64,000 nt of DNA, taken from positions 1,426,001 to 1,490,000 of the forward strand of contig NZ_JALLPL010000001.1 of the NCBI RefSeq assembly GCF_023276355.1. The letters run 5' to 3'. Below are positions 17,430-26,031 of this stretch, piece after piece. Position numbers and translations under genes: made by a program. The notes below the pieces were generated by a model that worked only from the letters and a program-made list of their open reading frames with translations, was not told where the DNA came from and made no database searches. Source of the stretch: Haloplanus sp. XH21. Its GTDB lineage: Archaea; Halobacteriota; Halobacteria; Halobacteriales; Haloferacaceae. The stretch's first letter is position 1. Each line of letters starts with the position of its first letter.

Positions 17430-19172
17430 ATGAACAACAAACCACAGGTCGGGGGTGACGTCGAAACCAGGACCGGACAACCGTCCGTGCTGATCGTCGA
17501 CGACGACGAAGACGTCGCGGACACGTACGCGCTCTGGTTACGAGACGACCACGACGTACACATCGCGTACAGTGGGGAGGAGGCGCTTGAAACGATCGAT
17601 GACGACATCGACATCGTCCTGCTCGACCGGCGGATGCCGAACATGCCGGGCGACGAAGTACTCGAACGAATTCGCGAGCAGGATGTCGACTGCCAGGTGT
17701 CGATGCTGACGGCAGTCAAGCCCGAGCAGACGATCCTCGACCTCCCCTTCGACGAGTATCTGGTGAAGCCGGTCACCAAGTCCGAACTCAGCGGCGTCGT
17801 CGAGGAGCTCCAGCTCCGCGAGCAGATGGGCGAGGACACTCAGGAGTATCTCGCCTTGCAGTCCACGGCCGAGACCATCGAGGGCCACGAGAACGACGGC
17901 TCGATCGAATCGAGCGACGTCGAGCGACTCAAAGAGGAGATCGAGGCCGCCGGCACCGACCAGACGGTCCAGGAAGAGGCGGCGGAACTGGAACAGCTCA
18001 AGACGCTCAACGAGTTGATCCGCTCGGTCAACCAGACCGTCGTCGATGTCAGCACTGAAGTGGAACTCAGCCGCGAAATCTGCGATCGGTTCGTCGAGAA
18101 CACGCCGTACGACCTGGCCATCGTCGGGGAGTACGTCGAAACATATGACGAGTTCCTCCCGAACGCGGTCAGCGGCCGATCCGACGCCGACATCGACCCG
18201 GTGACGTGTCCCGAGGGCGGCGCGATACGGGAGGCCATCGACACCGAGGACATCCGTGTCGTGGACCTGGACGCAGCGTCCGACCGACCGATCGATCGGT
18301 TACAGGCGGCCCTCGGCACCGACTGGACGCCCCAGACCGCCGTCGTGATCCCCATCAACTACCGCCAGACGATCCGGGGTGCGATGGTGGCCTGGTCGAG
18401 CGAGCCCATGCCGCTGAGCGACCGCTACCGGTCGACCCTCCACGATGTCGGCACCACGCTCGGCAACGCCATCGACTCGATCCAGACGCGACAGCTGGTC
18501 GACACCGACACCGTCGTCGAACTGGAACTCCAGATCACCGCCCGATCCGACGTGTTCGTCGACCTGTCGGCCGAGTACGACTGCCGCATCGACCTCGACG
18601 GCATCCACCTGAGTTCCGACGGGGGCATCACCTGCTATCTCACCGTGGCCGGCCGGTCGGCCAGCGAAGTGACGCCACGCCTCGTCGAGTCGGACGGCGT
18701 CGACGATTGTCGCGTCATCGACGACCGGGGCGCGGACTGCCTCCTCGAATGCACCCTCCACGACGCCTCCATCGCGCTGACGCTCTCGGAAACCAGCGGG
18801 AGTATCACGAAGTTCTTCGTCGACGGCGGCGAGGGGTACGTCCGCCTCGAGTTCGCCCCCGACGTCAACCTCCGGAGCGTGCTGAAAGCGATCCAGGACG
18901 AGTTCGACGACGTCGACCTCGTGAGCAAGCGCAACACCGACCGATCGTATCAGTCCGTCGAGGGGTTCCGCGGTTCGCTCGCGGAGAAGCTCACCGAACG
19001 CCAGGACACGGTCATCAGCGCCGCGTTCAACGCGGGCTATTTCGACTGGCCCCGTGACAGTACCGCCGAAGAGGTGGCCGAGGGACTGGGCCTGGCGCCG
19101 CCGACGTTCCACGAACACCTCCGGGAAGCCGAGCGGAAACTGGTCGAAGTCTACTTGGAGGAGACGGAGTAG
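17430..19172 (+). CDS. HalX response regulator fused to GAF and Bat-type HTH
   Basis: 580 residues: receiver (about 20-135, Asp in VLLDRRMPN, Lys in YLVKPVT), HalX helix region (about 135-195), GAF (about 200-355), a bacterioopsin-activator-type linker domain, and a C-terminal HTH_10 with FNAGYFDWPRDSTAEEVAEG and FHEHLREAERKL. It is probably a DNA-binding transcription regulator whose receiver and GAF integrate phosphorylation and a ligand or redox signal. The ATG at 17430 is preferred to the longer frame at 17388. A TTATAG box lies about 50 nt upstream. It is divergent from the HalX/kinase pair. Confidence 0.88.
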   Translation: MNNKPQVGGDVETRTGQPSVLIVDDDEDVADTYALWLRDDHDVHIAYSGEEALETIDDDIDIVLLDRRMPNMPGDEVLERIREQDVDCQVSMLTAVKPEQTILDLPFDEYLVKPVTKSELSGVVEELQLREQMGEDTQEYLALQSTAETIEGHENDGSIESSDVERLKEEIEAAGTDQTVQEEAAELEQLKTLNELIRSVNQTVVDVSTEVELSREICDRFVENTPYDLAIVGEYVETYDEFLPNAVSGRSDADIDPVTCPEGGAIREAIDTEDIRVVDLDAASDRPIDRLQAALGTDWTPQTAVVIPINYRQTIRGAMVAWSSEPMPLSDRYRSTLHDVGTTLGNAIDSIQTRQLVDTDTVVELELQITARSDVFVDLSAEYDCRIDLDGIHLSSDGGITCYLTVAGRSASEVTPRLVESDGVDDCRVIDDRGADCLLECTLHDASIALTLSETSGSITKFFVDGGEGYVRLEFAPDVNLRSVLKAIQDEFDDVDLVSKRNTDRSYQSVEGFRGSLAEKLTERQDTVISAAFNAGYFDWPRDSTAEEVAEGLGLAPPTFHEHLREAERKLVEVYLEETE

Positions 19173-19265
19173 AGGCCACGGGGTCCCTACCCATGTAGGA
19201 ACTCCCACTATAACCCTCGCTCTCGCAGCGTGGTGTATGGATCGCCGAACTGAGGTGACCCTCCG

Positions 19266-19421
19266 ATGGTGAAGTGCCAGAACTGTGAGTCGTTCGTCAC
19301 GGAACGCTACGCGCGCGTGTTCACGCCGCGAGACACCGAGAAACCGCGAGTCTGTCCCCACTGTCCGGACAAGATTCGCGACGGCGGGGACGTGCGCGAA
19401 GCCCACGCCAACAGGCGCTAA
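19266..19421 (+). CDS. Small zinc-ribbon protein (51 aa)
   Basis: MVKCQNCESFVTERYARVF is followed by a second CPHC knuckle, giving a two-knuckle CxxC...CxxC zinc ribbon. It belongs to the DUF7563-type haloarchaeal small zinc fingers by my reading. It is probably a zinc-binding protein of unknown partner; small zinc fingers of this sort are frequent in haloarchaea. It ends two bases before the carbamate kinase start, so the two are probably cotranscribed. Confidence 0.8.
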   Translation: MVKCQNCESFVTERYARVFTPRDTEKPRVCPHCPDKIRDGGDVREAHANRR

Positions 19422-19423
19422 CC

Positions 19424-20326
19424 GTGGCCGAGCGGACCGTCCTCGCCCTCGGCGGCCACTGTTTGCTCGAGGGTGAGGACGCGGATCACGCGTCACAACC
19501 GGCGACGATCCGACGGACGGTCCGCCGGCTCGGCCCCCTCCAGTCGGCCGACCGGACCGTCGTCTGGACGCACGGCAACGGCCCCCAGGTCGGAAACCGA
19601 CTGCTCGAACAGGCGGCCGCCGACACGCCCGCCCATCCCCTCGACGTTCTCGTCGCGGAGACGCAGGGTCACCTCGGCTATCTGCTGGCGCGCGTCCTCG
19701 ACTCGCAGTGGAACGAGACGGCGCTTCCGGTCACGACCCAGGCCGTCGTCGACGCCGACGACCCCGCCTTCGAGTCGCCGTCGAAACCGGTGGGTCCGCG
19801 CTACACCGCCGCGGAAGCCGAGCGCAAACCCTTCGAGACGGCGCCCGTCGAGGGTGGCAACGCGCACCGGCGCGTCGTCCCCTCGCCACGACCGCAACGG
19901 ATCGTCGAGGCCGACGCCATCGAATCCCTCGTCGACCGCGGCCAGTCCGTGATCTGTGGCGGCGGGGGCGGTGTGCCCATCGTCGAAACCGACGACGGCC
20001 TCGAGGGCCGGGAGGCCGTCATCGACAAGGACCACACCAGCGCGCTTCTGGGCCGACGCCTCGACGCCCGCGAACTCGTCTTTCTGACCGATGTTCCGTA
20101 CGCGTATCTCGACTACGGCACCGACGAGCAGCGACCCATCGAGGACGCCGATCCGGCGACGCTCCGGGAGTATCTGGACCGCGGCGAGTTCGGAACCGGA
20201 TCGATGCGGCCGAAAGTCGACGCCTGTGCCCGGTTCGTGGCGGAAGGCGGCGAGCGCGCGATCATCACGACGCCCGAATCGGTCGACGCGGCGCTCGCGG
20301 GCGACGCGGGCACGCAGATTCGCTAG
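19424..20326 (+). CDS. arcC: Carbamate kinase family protein
   Basis: 300-residue amino-acid-kinase fold. Visible motifs are VLALGGHCLL, VVWTHGNGPQVGNRL, VICGGGGGVPIV, VIDKDHTSALL and GSMRPKVDA, all typical of carbamate kinase. It would interconvert carbamoyl phosphate plus ADP with carbamate plus ATP, generating ATP in fermentative arginine breakdown. It starts at GTG 19424. No arginine deiminase or ornithine carbamoyltransferase gene lies in the window, so the pathway context is open. The TAG stop is immediately followed by a palindromic element. Confidence 0.88.
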   Translation: MAERTVLALGGHCLLEGEDADHASQPATIRRTVRRLGPLQSADRTVVWTHGNGPQVGNRLLEQAAADTPAHPLDVLVAETQGHLGYLLARVLDSQWNETALPVTTQAVVDADDPAFESPSKPVGPRYTAAEAERKPFETAPVEGGNAHRRVVPSPRPQRIVEADAIESLVDRGQSVICGGGGGVPIVETDDGLEGREAVIDKDHTSALLGRRLDARELVFLTDVPYAYLDYGTDEQRPIEDADPATLREYLDRGEFGTGSMRPKVDACARFVAEGGERAIITTPESVDAALAGDAGTQIR

Positions 20327-20404
20327 TAGGGATCATCGAACGTCACGATAGATTCGCACCGGGACGATCCGGCGCGAATCTATCAACAGTTACGGTACTC
20401 CCTA
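20327..20404 (-). repeat. Palindromic stop-codon-overlapping element, inverted copy
   Basis: Read on the minus strand it begins TAGGGAGTACCGTAACTGTT, has an inner stem GATAGATTCGC pairing with GCGAATCTATC (11 of 11) plus CCGG/CCGG, and closes with an outer TAGGGA/TCCCTA stem. Its 36-nt arms, bulged GTAACTGTT segment and short loop match the layout of copies 1 and 3, with a wholly different stem sequence. The TAG stop of the minus-strand cyclic-DPG-synthetase-like gene overlaps its first bases. It fills the gap between two convergent genes. Confidence 0.7.
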
Positions 20405-21733
20405 GAGGTCGAGCGCGTCCGCGTAGCGGTCGAGCAGCGCGTCGAACGAGGTGTCGTAGGGGTCGACTCGGTACCGGACCGGTTCGATCGGCACGCCGAC
20501 ATCGACCTGTCGCGACAGGTCGTGGGGCGTCCCCGCGAGGACGAGATCACAGTCCACCGCGCGAATCGTCGCTTCGAGGTCCCGAATCTGCTGGTCGCTG
20601 TACCCCATCGCCGGGAGACAGCGCCCGAGATGCGGCTGCTCCTCGAACACCTCGCTGATGCGTCCGACGGCCGCGCCGCGGGGGTCGACGAGTTCGGCCG
20701 CGCCGAAGCGCTCGGCGGCGACCACGCCCGCGCCGTACGCCGCGTCGCCGTGAGTCAGCGTCGGACCGTCCTCGACGGCGAGGACGCGGGCGCCCCGCAC
20801 GCGGTCCGGATGGTCGACGGTGACGACCGAATCCGCGTGGACGACGTTGGCGTCGGGGTTCAGGTCGGTCACGTTGTCGACGACGGTGTCGATGGCGTCG
20901 GCGTCTGCGCTGTCCTCCTTGGTGATGCACACGCAGTCGGCGAGACGGAGGTTCGCCTCGCCCGGATGGTAGCGGCGTTCGTCGCCCGCCCGCAGCGGAT
21001 CCGCGAGGACGACGTGCACGTCCGGCCGAAAGAAGGGGAGTTCGTTGTTGCCGCCGTCCCAGAGGAGCAGGTCGGCCTCCGCGACGGCGGCGTCGCCCAC
21101 GTCACGGTAATCGACGCCCGCGAAGACGACGTGCCCGTCTCGAACGTGCATCTCGTACTCCTCGCGTTCCTCGATGGTCGCCGCGGCGTCGAGATCGGAT
21201 TCGTCTTCGAATCGGCAGACGCGCTGGGCTTCGAGGTCGCCATACGGCATCGGCTCCCGCACGATGCGGACCGTCACGTCCCGGTCGTCGAGCGCGTTGG
21301 CGAACGCCCGGGTCACCGCCGACTTACCACACCCGGTCCGCACCGCGTCGACGGCCAGGACCGGCACGTCGAGGTCGAGCATCATTTCGTCGGGGCCGAC
21401 GAGGCGGAAATCCGCGCCGGCGGCGAGCGCACGCGACGCGGCGTGCATGACGTGTGCGTGCGAAACGTCGGAGTACGAGAACACCACTTGGTCGACGTCG
21501 TGGGCGTCGATCAGCCGTTCCAGCGACGCCTCGGGTTCGATCGGGATGCCGTCCGGATACCCTTCGCCGGCGAGCGAGGGCGGATACCGGCGGTCGGTCG
21601 AATCCGCCGTCTCGCCCAGATTCTGTCCCGGCGCGCGGGTGAACGCGACGACATCGACGTCCGCCCGTCCCCGAAACACCGTGTTGAAGTCGTGAAAGTC
21701 GCGGCCGGCCGCCCCCATGATGAGCACGCGCAT
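20402..21733 (-). CDS. Cyclic 2,3-diphosphoglycerate synthetase-like P-loop protein
   Basis: 443 residues. An N-terminal Rossmann-like segment (MRVLIMGAAGRDFHDFNTVF) is followed by a nucleotide-binding loop VRTGCGKSAVTRAFANAL near residue 155 and a C-terminal domain. The layout matches proteins related to the methanogen cyclic 2,3-diphosphoglycerate synthetase. Whether haloarchaea make cyclic DPG is doubtful, so the substrate is uncertain; an NTP-dependent small-molecule ligase or GTPase is the safe reading. It is convergent with carbamate kinase and is 38 bp from the ligA stop on the same strand. Confidence 0.8.
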   Translation of the reverse strand: MRVLIMGAAGRDFHDFNTVFRGRADVDVVAFTRAPGQNLGETADSTDRRYPPSLAGEGYPDGIPIEPEASLERLIDAHDVDQVVFSYSDVSHAHVMHAASRALAAGADFRLVGPDEMMLDLDVPVLAVDAVRTGCGKSAVTRAFANALDDRDVTVRIVREPMPYGDLEAQRVCRFEDESDLDAAATIEEREEYEMHVRDGHVVFAGVDYRDVGDAAVAEADLLLWDGGNNELPFFRPDVHVVLADPLRAGDERRYHPGEANLRLADCVCITKEDSADADAIDTVVDNVTDLNPDANVVHADSVVTVDHPDRVRGARVLAVEDGPTLTHGDAAYGAGVVAAERFGAAELVDPRGAAVGRISEVFEEQPHLGRCLPAMGYSDQQIRDLEATIRAVDCDLVLAGTPHDLSRQVDVGVPIEPVRYRVDPYDTSFDALLDRYADALDL

Positions 21734-21771
21734 GGCGTCACGTTTCGGCGACGGTGTGGAGTCACCGCGCC

Positions 21772-23814
21772 CTAATTGTCTTCGATGCGGTCGAGGATCC
21801 GGTCGCGGAACGCCTCGGCGTCGATCCGTTCGACGCCGTGTTCGGCCGCCGACTCGCGTTTGGTGGTTCCGGGGGTCTCCCCGACGACTAAGAAGTCAGT
21901 TCGCCCGCTGACCGACGACGTGACCGTCGCGCCGTGGCGTTCCAGCAGGTCGGTCAGTTCCTCGCGGGTGTAGCCCTCGATGGATCCCGTGATGGCGAGC
22001 GTGAGGCCGTCGAGTTCGTCGCTGACGCCGGTACGGGTCGGGCTGACGCCCGCTTCGAGCAGACGGTCGATTTCGGTCTGGTTGCGTTCGTTGTCGAAAA
22101 ACGAGCGGATGCTCTCGGCGACTTCGGGGCCGATGTCCGCGACGGATCGCAGGGCGTCGCGGTCGGCGTCTCGAAGGGCATCGAGGTCGAACGCGTCGGC
22201 GAGGCGGCGCGCGCGCTCCTTGCCCACGTGGCGGATTCCGAGCGCATGGAGGAAACTCGCCAGGTCGACGTCCTTGCTCGCCTCGATCTCGTCGATGAGT
22301 TTCCGAGCCGACCGGTCGCCGAACCCCTCGAGCGACGCCAGTTCGTCCTGCTCGAGCGCGTAGAGGTCGGCCACCGAATCGACCAGTCCCTCCTCGACCA
22401 GCAGTTCGGCGACCTCCTCGCCGACGCCCTCGATGTCCATCGCGCTCTTCGAGCAGAAATGTTCGAGGCTCCGCCGGAGTTGGGCCGGACACGACACGTT
22501 CGTACAGTAGTGGTTCGGCCCCTCCTGGACGACCGACCCGCCACACGCCGGACAGGTGTCCGGCATCTCGAAGACGCTCTCGCCGGGTTCGAGCACCTCG
22601 CCCACCTGCGGGATGACGTCGCCCGCGCGTTCGATCTCCACGCGGGCGCCGGCGCCGACGCCGAGCTGTTGGGCCTGGCGCTCGTTGTGTAGCGTTGCTC
22701 GCGTGATGGTCACGCCCTTCACGTCGACCGGATCGAGCAGGGCAACGGGGGTGAGTTTCCCCGTCCGCCCCACCTGGACGACGATCCGGCGGACGACCGT
22801 CTCGCCCGTCTTGGGCGGGAACTTGTACGCGAACGCCCAGCGCGGATGCGTGGCCGTCGTCCCTAGTTGCTCGCGTTTCGCGTAGTCGTTCACCTTCACG
22901 ACGACGCCGTCGATTTCGTATTCGAGGTCGGCCCGGCGCTCCAGCATCTCCTCGCGGTAGTCGATGGCCGCCTCGATGTCGTCCACTACGCGGTTGTACT
23001 CGTTGACGGGGAGACCGATCGACTCCATGCGGTCGAACGCGTCCCGCTGGCTCTCGACCGGCGCCGACGTCTCCATGATGTCGTAGAAGTAGGCGTCGAG
23101 CGGCCGGTCCGCGACCGTGTTCGGATCCAGCAGGCGGACGGTCCCGGCGGCGGCGTTGCGGGGATTGGCGAAGGGGTCCTCCCCGCGTTGGATGCGGCGC
23201 TCGTTGCAGTCCTGAAACCCCGAGCGCGGCATGTATATCTCGCCTCTGACCACGAGCAGGTCGGGACCGTTGCCGAGCGTCAGCGGGATCGATCGGATCG
23301 TGCGCACGTTCCGCGAGACGTCCTCGCCCACCTCGCCGTCGCCCCGGGTGACCGCACGGTCGAACTCGCCGTCCTCGTAGACGACTTCGACCGAGAAGCC
23401 GTCGAATTTGGGTTCGAGCGCGTACGCCACGTCGCCGACCACCTCGCGCACCCGCTCGTCGAACTCGCGTACGTCGGCCGCCTCTTCGGCGGAGTCGAGG
23501 CTGAGCATCTCGGTGACGTGTTCGACCGTCTCTAGCTCATCCAGGGGTTCGCCCCCGACCCGCTGGGTCGGCGAGTTGGGGTCGTGCAGGTCGAACGCCG
23601 CTTCCAGCGTTTCGAGGCGGTCGAAGAGGATGTCGTAGGCGCGGTCGGAGATGACCGGATCGCTCTCGACGTAGTAGCGGTAGTCGTGGTAGTTGACGGC
23701 CTCGCGCAGGCGTTCGACCTGTTCGCGGACCTCGTCTTCCGAGAGTGCCGACGGCTCCTCGAACTCGAGGTCCGGAGCCGTGACGTAGGGGTTGTCGGCC
23801 GGTCGCTCAACCAT
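21772..23814 (-). CDS. ligA: NAD-dependent DNA ligase
   Basis: 680 residues, normal length. The adenylated lysine is in LEPKFDGFSVEV near residue 120. An OB fold and a four-cysteine zinc finger (CPACGGSV then CTNVSCPAQL) follow, then helix-hairpin-helix motifs and a C-terminal BRCT domain (ITGSIEGYTREELTDLLE). It seals nicks using NAD+. It overlaps the end of the upstream polX gene by 8 bases on the same strand, forming a repair pair. Haloarchaea normally also carry an ATP-dependent ligase, so LigA is an additional, bacterial-type enzyme. Confidence 0.95.
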   Translation of the reverse strand: MVERPADNPYVTAPDLEFEEPSALSEDEVREQVERLREAVNYHDYRYYVESDPVISDRAYDILFDRLETLEAAFDLHDPNSPTQRVGGEPLDELETVEHVTEMLSLDSAEEAADVREFDERVREVVGDVAYALEPKFDGFSVEVVYEDGEFDRAVTRGDGEVGEDVSRNVRTIRSIPLTLGNGPDLLVVRGEIYMPRSGFQDCNERRIQRGEDPFANPRNAAAGTVRLLDPNTVADRPLDAYFYDIMETSAPVESQRDAFDRMESIGLPVNEYNRVVDDIEAAIDYREEMLERRADLEYEIDGVVVKVNDYAKREQLGTTATHPRWAFAYKFPPKTGETVVRRIVVQVGRTGKLTPVALLDPVDVKGVTITRATLHNERQAQQLGVGAGARVEIERAGDVIPQVGEVLEPGESVFEMPDTCPACGGSVVQEGPNHYCTNVSCPAQLRRSLEHFCSKSAMDIEGVGEEVAELLVEEGLVDSVADLYALEQDELASLEGFGDRSARKLIDEIEASKDVDLASFLHALGIRHVGKERARRLADAFDLDALRDADRDALRSVADIGPEVAESIRSFFDNERNQTEIDRLLEAGVSPTRTGVSDELDGLTLAITGSIEGYTREELTDLLERHGATVTSSVSGRTDFLVVGETPGTTKRESAAEHGVERIDAEAFRDRILDRIEDN

Positions 23815-25525
23815 CGATGGGGAGTGTATCGAGCGGCTCGGTGTTCAACACATCGCTCGCCTCACACCAGCCCCGGCGGGCCTGGGCGACGCCGAGATGC
23901 AGGTAATCCAGTTCCTCGGTGGCGTGAGCGTCGGTCGAGACGACGAAGTCGACGGCGTCGCGGTGGCGCTTGACCGCGCGCCAGTCCAGATCCAGCCGTT
24001 CGGGTTGGGCGTTGATCTCCAGCGCAACATCGTTGGCCGCGGCGGCGTCGACGACCCGGTCGAGGTCGTAATCGATCCCGCCGCGCTCCATCAGGAGGCG
24101 GTTCGTCGGATGCGCCAGGACGTCGATCGGTGCCGACTCGACCGCCTCGACCAGGCGGTCGGTCGGGTCGTCGGGCGGCGTATGCACCCCGGCGACGACG
24201 AGGTCGAGGCGCTCTAGCCAGTCGTCGTCGATGTCGAGACCGTCGGCCGTCACGTTGGCCTCGACGCCGTGAAGCACGGTCACGTCGATGGCGTCGTCGT
24301 CGTTGACGGCGGCGATGTCCGCCTGCTGGTCCGCGAGCGCGTCGCCGTCGACGCCGCCCGCGACCGTCTCCGGGCCGTGATCCGTGATGACGACGTACTC
24401 CAGTCCGCGGTCGTCGGCGGCCTGGGCCATCTCGCGGACGGTGTGTGAGCCGTCGCTGTAGTCGGTGTGGACCTGCAGGTCGCCGCGAAGCTCGTCGGTT
24501 TCGACCAACGCCGGGAGCCGACCCTCGGCGGCGGCAGCCACCTCGCCGGTGTCCTCGCGGAGTTCCGGCGGGATCCACGCCAAACCCAGCGCGTCGTACA
24601 CCGCTTCCTCCGTCTCGCTGGCGAGGACCTCGCCCGCGCGCTTGCCGCCCTCGTCCTTCACGTCGCTCACGTCGAACAGGCCGTACTCGTTGAGCTTCCA
24701 GTCGCGGTCCAGCGCCCGGTCCCGGAGGGTGATGTTGTGATCTTTCGACCCCGTGAAGTAGACGAGGGCGGCGCCCCAGGACCGGTCCTCGACGACGCGG
24801 AGGTCGACCTGCAAGTCGTCGGGTGGGACGGTGATCGAGGACTTCGTCTCGCCGCGAGAACGCACCTCGGCGACGTCTTCGAACCCACAGAACGTCTCCA
24901 TCGCCGCTTCCGCGTCGCTCGCCGTGGCGAGGATGTCGATGTCGCCGACGGTGGGCCGTCGTCGTCGAAAGGAGCCGACGATCTGCACGCGGTCGAACGC
25001 CTCGGCGTCGTCGAGGCGATCGTGGAGTTCCTCCGCCCGCGAGAACGCCCGCCCGATGAGCGTCCGCTCCTGCCCGCGCTTCGCGCGCTCGATGTGGTCG
25101 AGGATGTTCGCCTCCGTCTGCGCGCCGAACCCCTCTATTTCGCCGATTCTGCCCTCGCGCGCGGCCTGTTCGAGGTCTTCTAGATCAGTGATTCCGGCCT
25201 CGCGGTAGAGGGTCCGCGCCGTCTTGGGGCCGACGCCCCGGACCGCGGTCAGTGCCTCGATATCGAGGTCGAGATCACCCCGAAGCTGCTGCAGGTAGTC
25301 GAGTTCGCCGGTTTCGAGATACTCGGCGATCTTGCTCGCGATGGACTCGCCGACGCCGTCGATGTCGTCGAGTTCACCGCGCTCGTGGATCGCTTCGATG
25401 TCCGCCGAGAGCGACTGGACGTTGCGAGCGGCCTGCCGGTAGGCCCGCGGTTTGTACTCGACGTCCTGCATCTCCAGGAGATCGGCGATTTCGAAGAGGA
25501 GTTGCGCGACGTCCTCGTTTTTCAT
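23807..25525 (-). CDS. polX: Family X DNA polymerase with PHP domain (PolX)
   Basis: 572 residues. An N-terminal helix-hairpin-helix region (IDGVGESIASKIAEYLETG and VRGVGPKTARTLYREAGI) leads to a Pol-beta-type nucleotidyltransferase palm with GSFRRRRPTVGDIDIL supplying catalytic aspartates. A C-terminal PHP domain follows, with DLQVHTDYSDGSH and VVITDHGP. Such PolX proteins fill short gaps and can carry 3'-5' exonuclease and AP-site activities. The ligA start lies within its last codons, so translation is probably coupled. Confidence 0.94.
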   Translation of the reverse strand: MKNEDVAQLLFEIADLLEMQDVEYKPRAYRQAARNVQSLSADIEAIHERGELDDIDGVGESIASKIAEYLETGELDYLQQLRGDLDLDIEALTAVRGVGPKTARTLYREAGITDLEDLEQAAREGRIGEIEGFGAQTEANILDHIERAKRGQERTLIGRAFSRAEELHDRLDDAEAFDRVQIVGSFRRRRPTVGDIDILATASDAEAAMETFCGFEDVAEVRSRGETKSSITVPPDDLQVDLRVVEDRSWGAALVYFTGSKDHNITLRDRALDRDWKLNEYGLFDVSDVKDEGGKRAGEVLASETEEAVYDALGLAWIPPELREDTGEVAAAAEGRLPALVETDELRGDLQVHTDYSDGSHTVREMAQAADDRGLEYVVITDHGPETVAGGVDGDALADQQADIAAVNDDDAIDVTVLHGVEANVTADGLDIDDDWLERLDLVVAGVHTPPDDPTDRLVEAVESAPIDVLAHPTNRLLMERGGIDYDLDRVVDAAAANDVALEINAQPERLDLDWRAVKRHRDAVDFVVSTDAHATEELDYLHLGVAQARRGWCEASDVLNTEPLDTLPIDG

Positions 25526-25648
25526 CGCCGGAAGGTGCGCCTGCGCGGAGAAAAAATCCTCCCCTCATTCGCTGGTTCGGGCGGCCGCTCGGTCCCGCGC
25601 AAACACGTAGGGTCCGTATTTTTCACCGATACAGCGAGCTATGCCAGC

Positions 25649-26029
25649 ATGGGCAACGACTCCGACGACCGCGACCCGGACCCGGACGAGAGGCGCCAAC
25701 ACGAACTCTCCGAACACGTGGAGTCCATCCTCGAAGAGACGGAGTGCATCGCCGAGGCGGAACACAAGTTCCCGGTGCGGCGGGAGGAACTCGCCGCGGA
25801 CTACGCCGACCACATGATGGACCTCCCCAACGAGACGGAGTCGCTGGGGAGCGTCTTCGACCGTCTCACCGCCCGGCGATACGAGACGCCCGCGGAGGCG
25901 CGGGAGGCGGTCATTAACCAGCTCACCGGCGAGGAGGGTGGGATGGGCGAGTACAACGATCAGCGTTCGATCGAACAGTTGGCGCGGGACGTGGAGGCGG
26001 TCGGTGCGCTCGAAAACGACGGTGAGTGA
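25649..26029 (+). CDS. Small conserved haloarchaeal protein (DUF5789-like)
   Basis: 126 residues from the ATG at 25649. The N-terminus is very acidic (MGNDSDDRDPDPDERRQHEL). The core includes EHKFPVRREELAADYADHMM and a C-terminal part with SVFDRLTARRYETPAEAREA, which resembles DUF5789 proteins. Soluble, with no cysteine cluster beyond one Cys. Its stop overlaps the start area of the next gene, so the two are probably cotranscribed. Confidence 0.7.
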   Translation: MGNDSDDRDPDPDERRQHELSEHVESILEETECIAEAEHKFPVRREELAADYADHMMDLPNETESLGSVFDRLTARRYETPAEAREAVINQLTGEEGGMGEYNDQRSIEQLARDVEAVGALENDGE

Positions 26030-26031
26030 GC

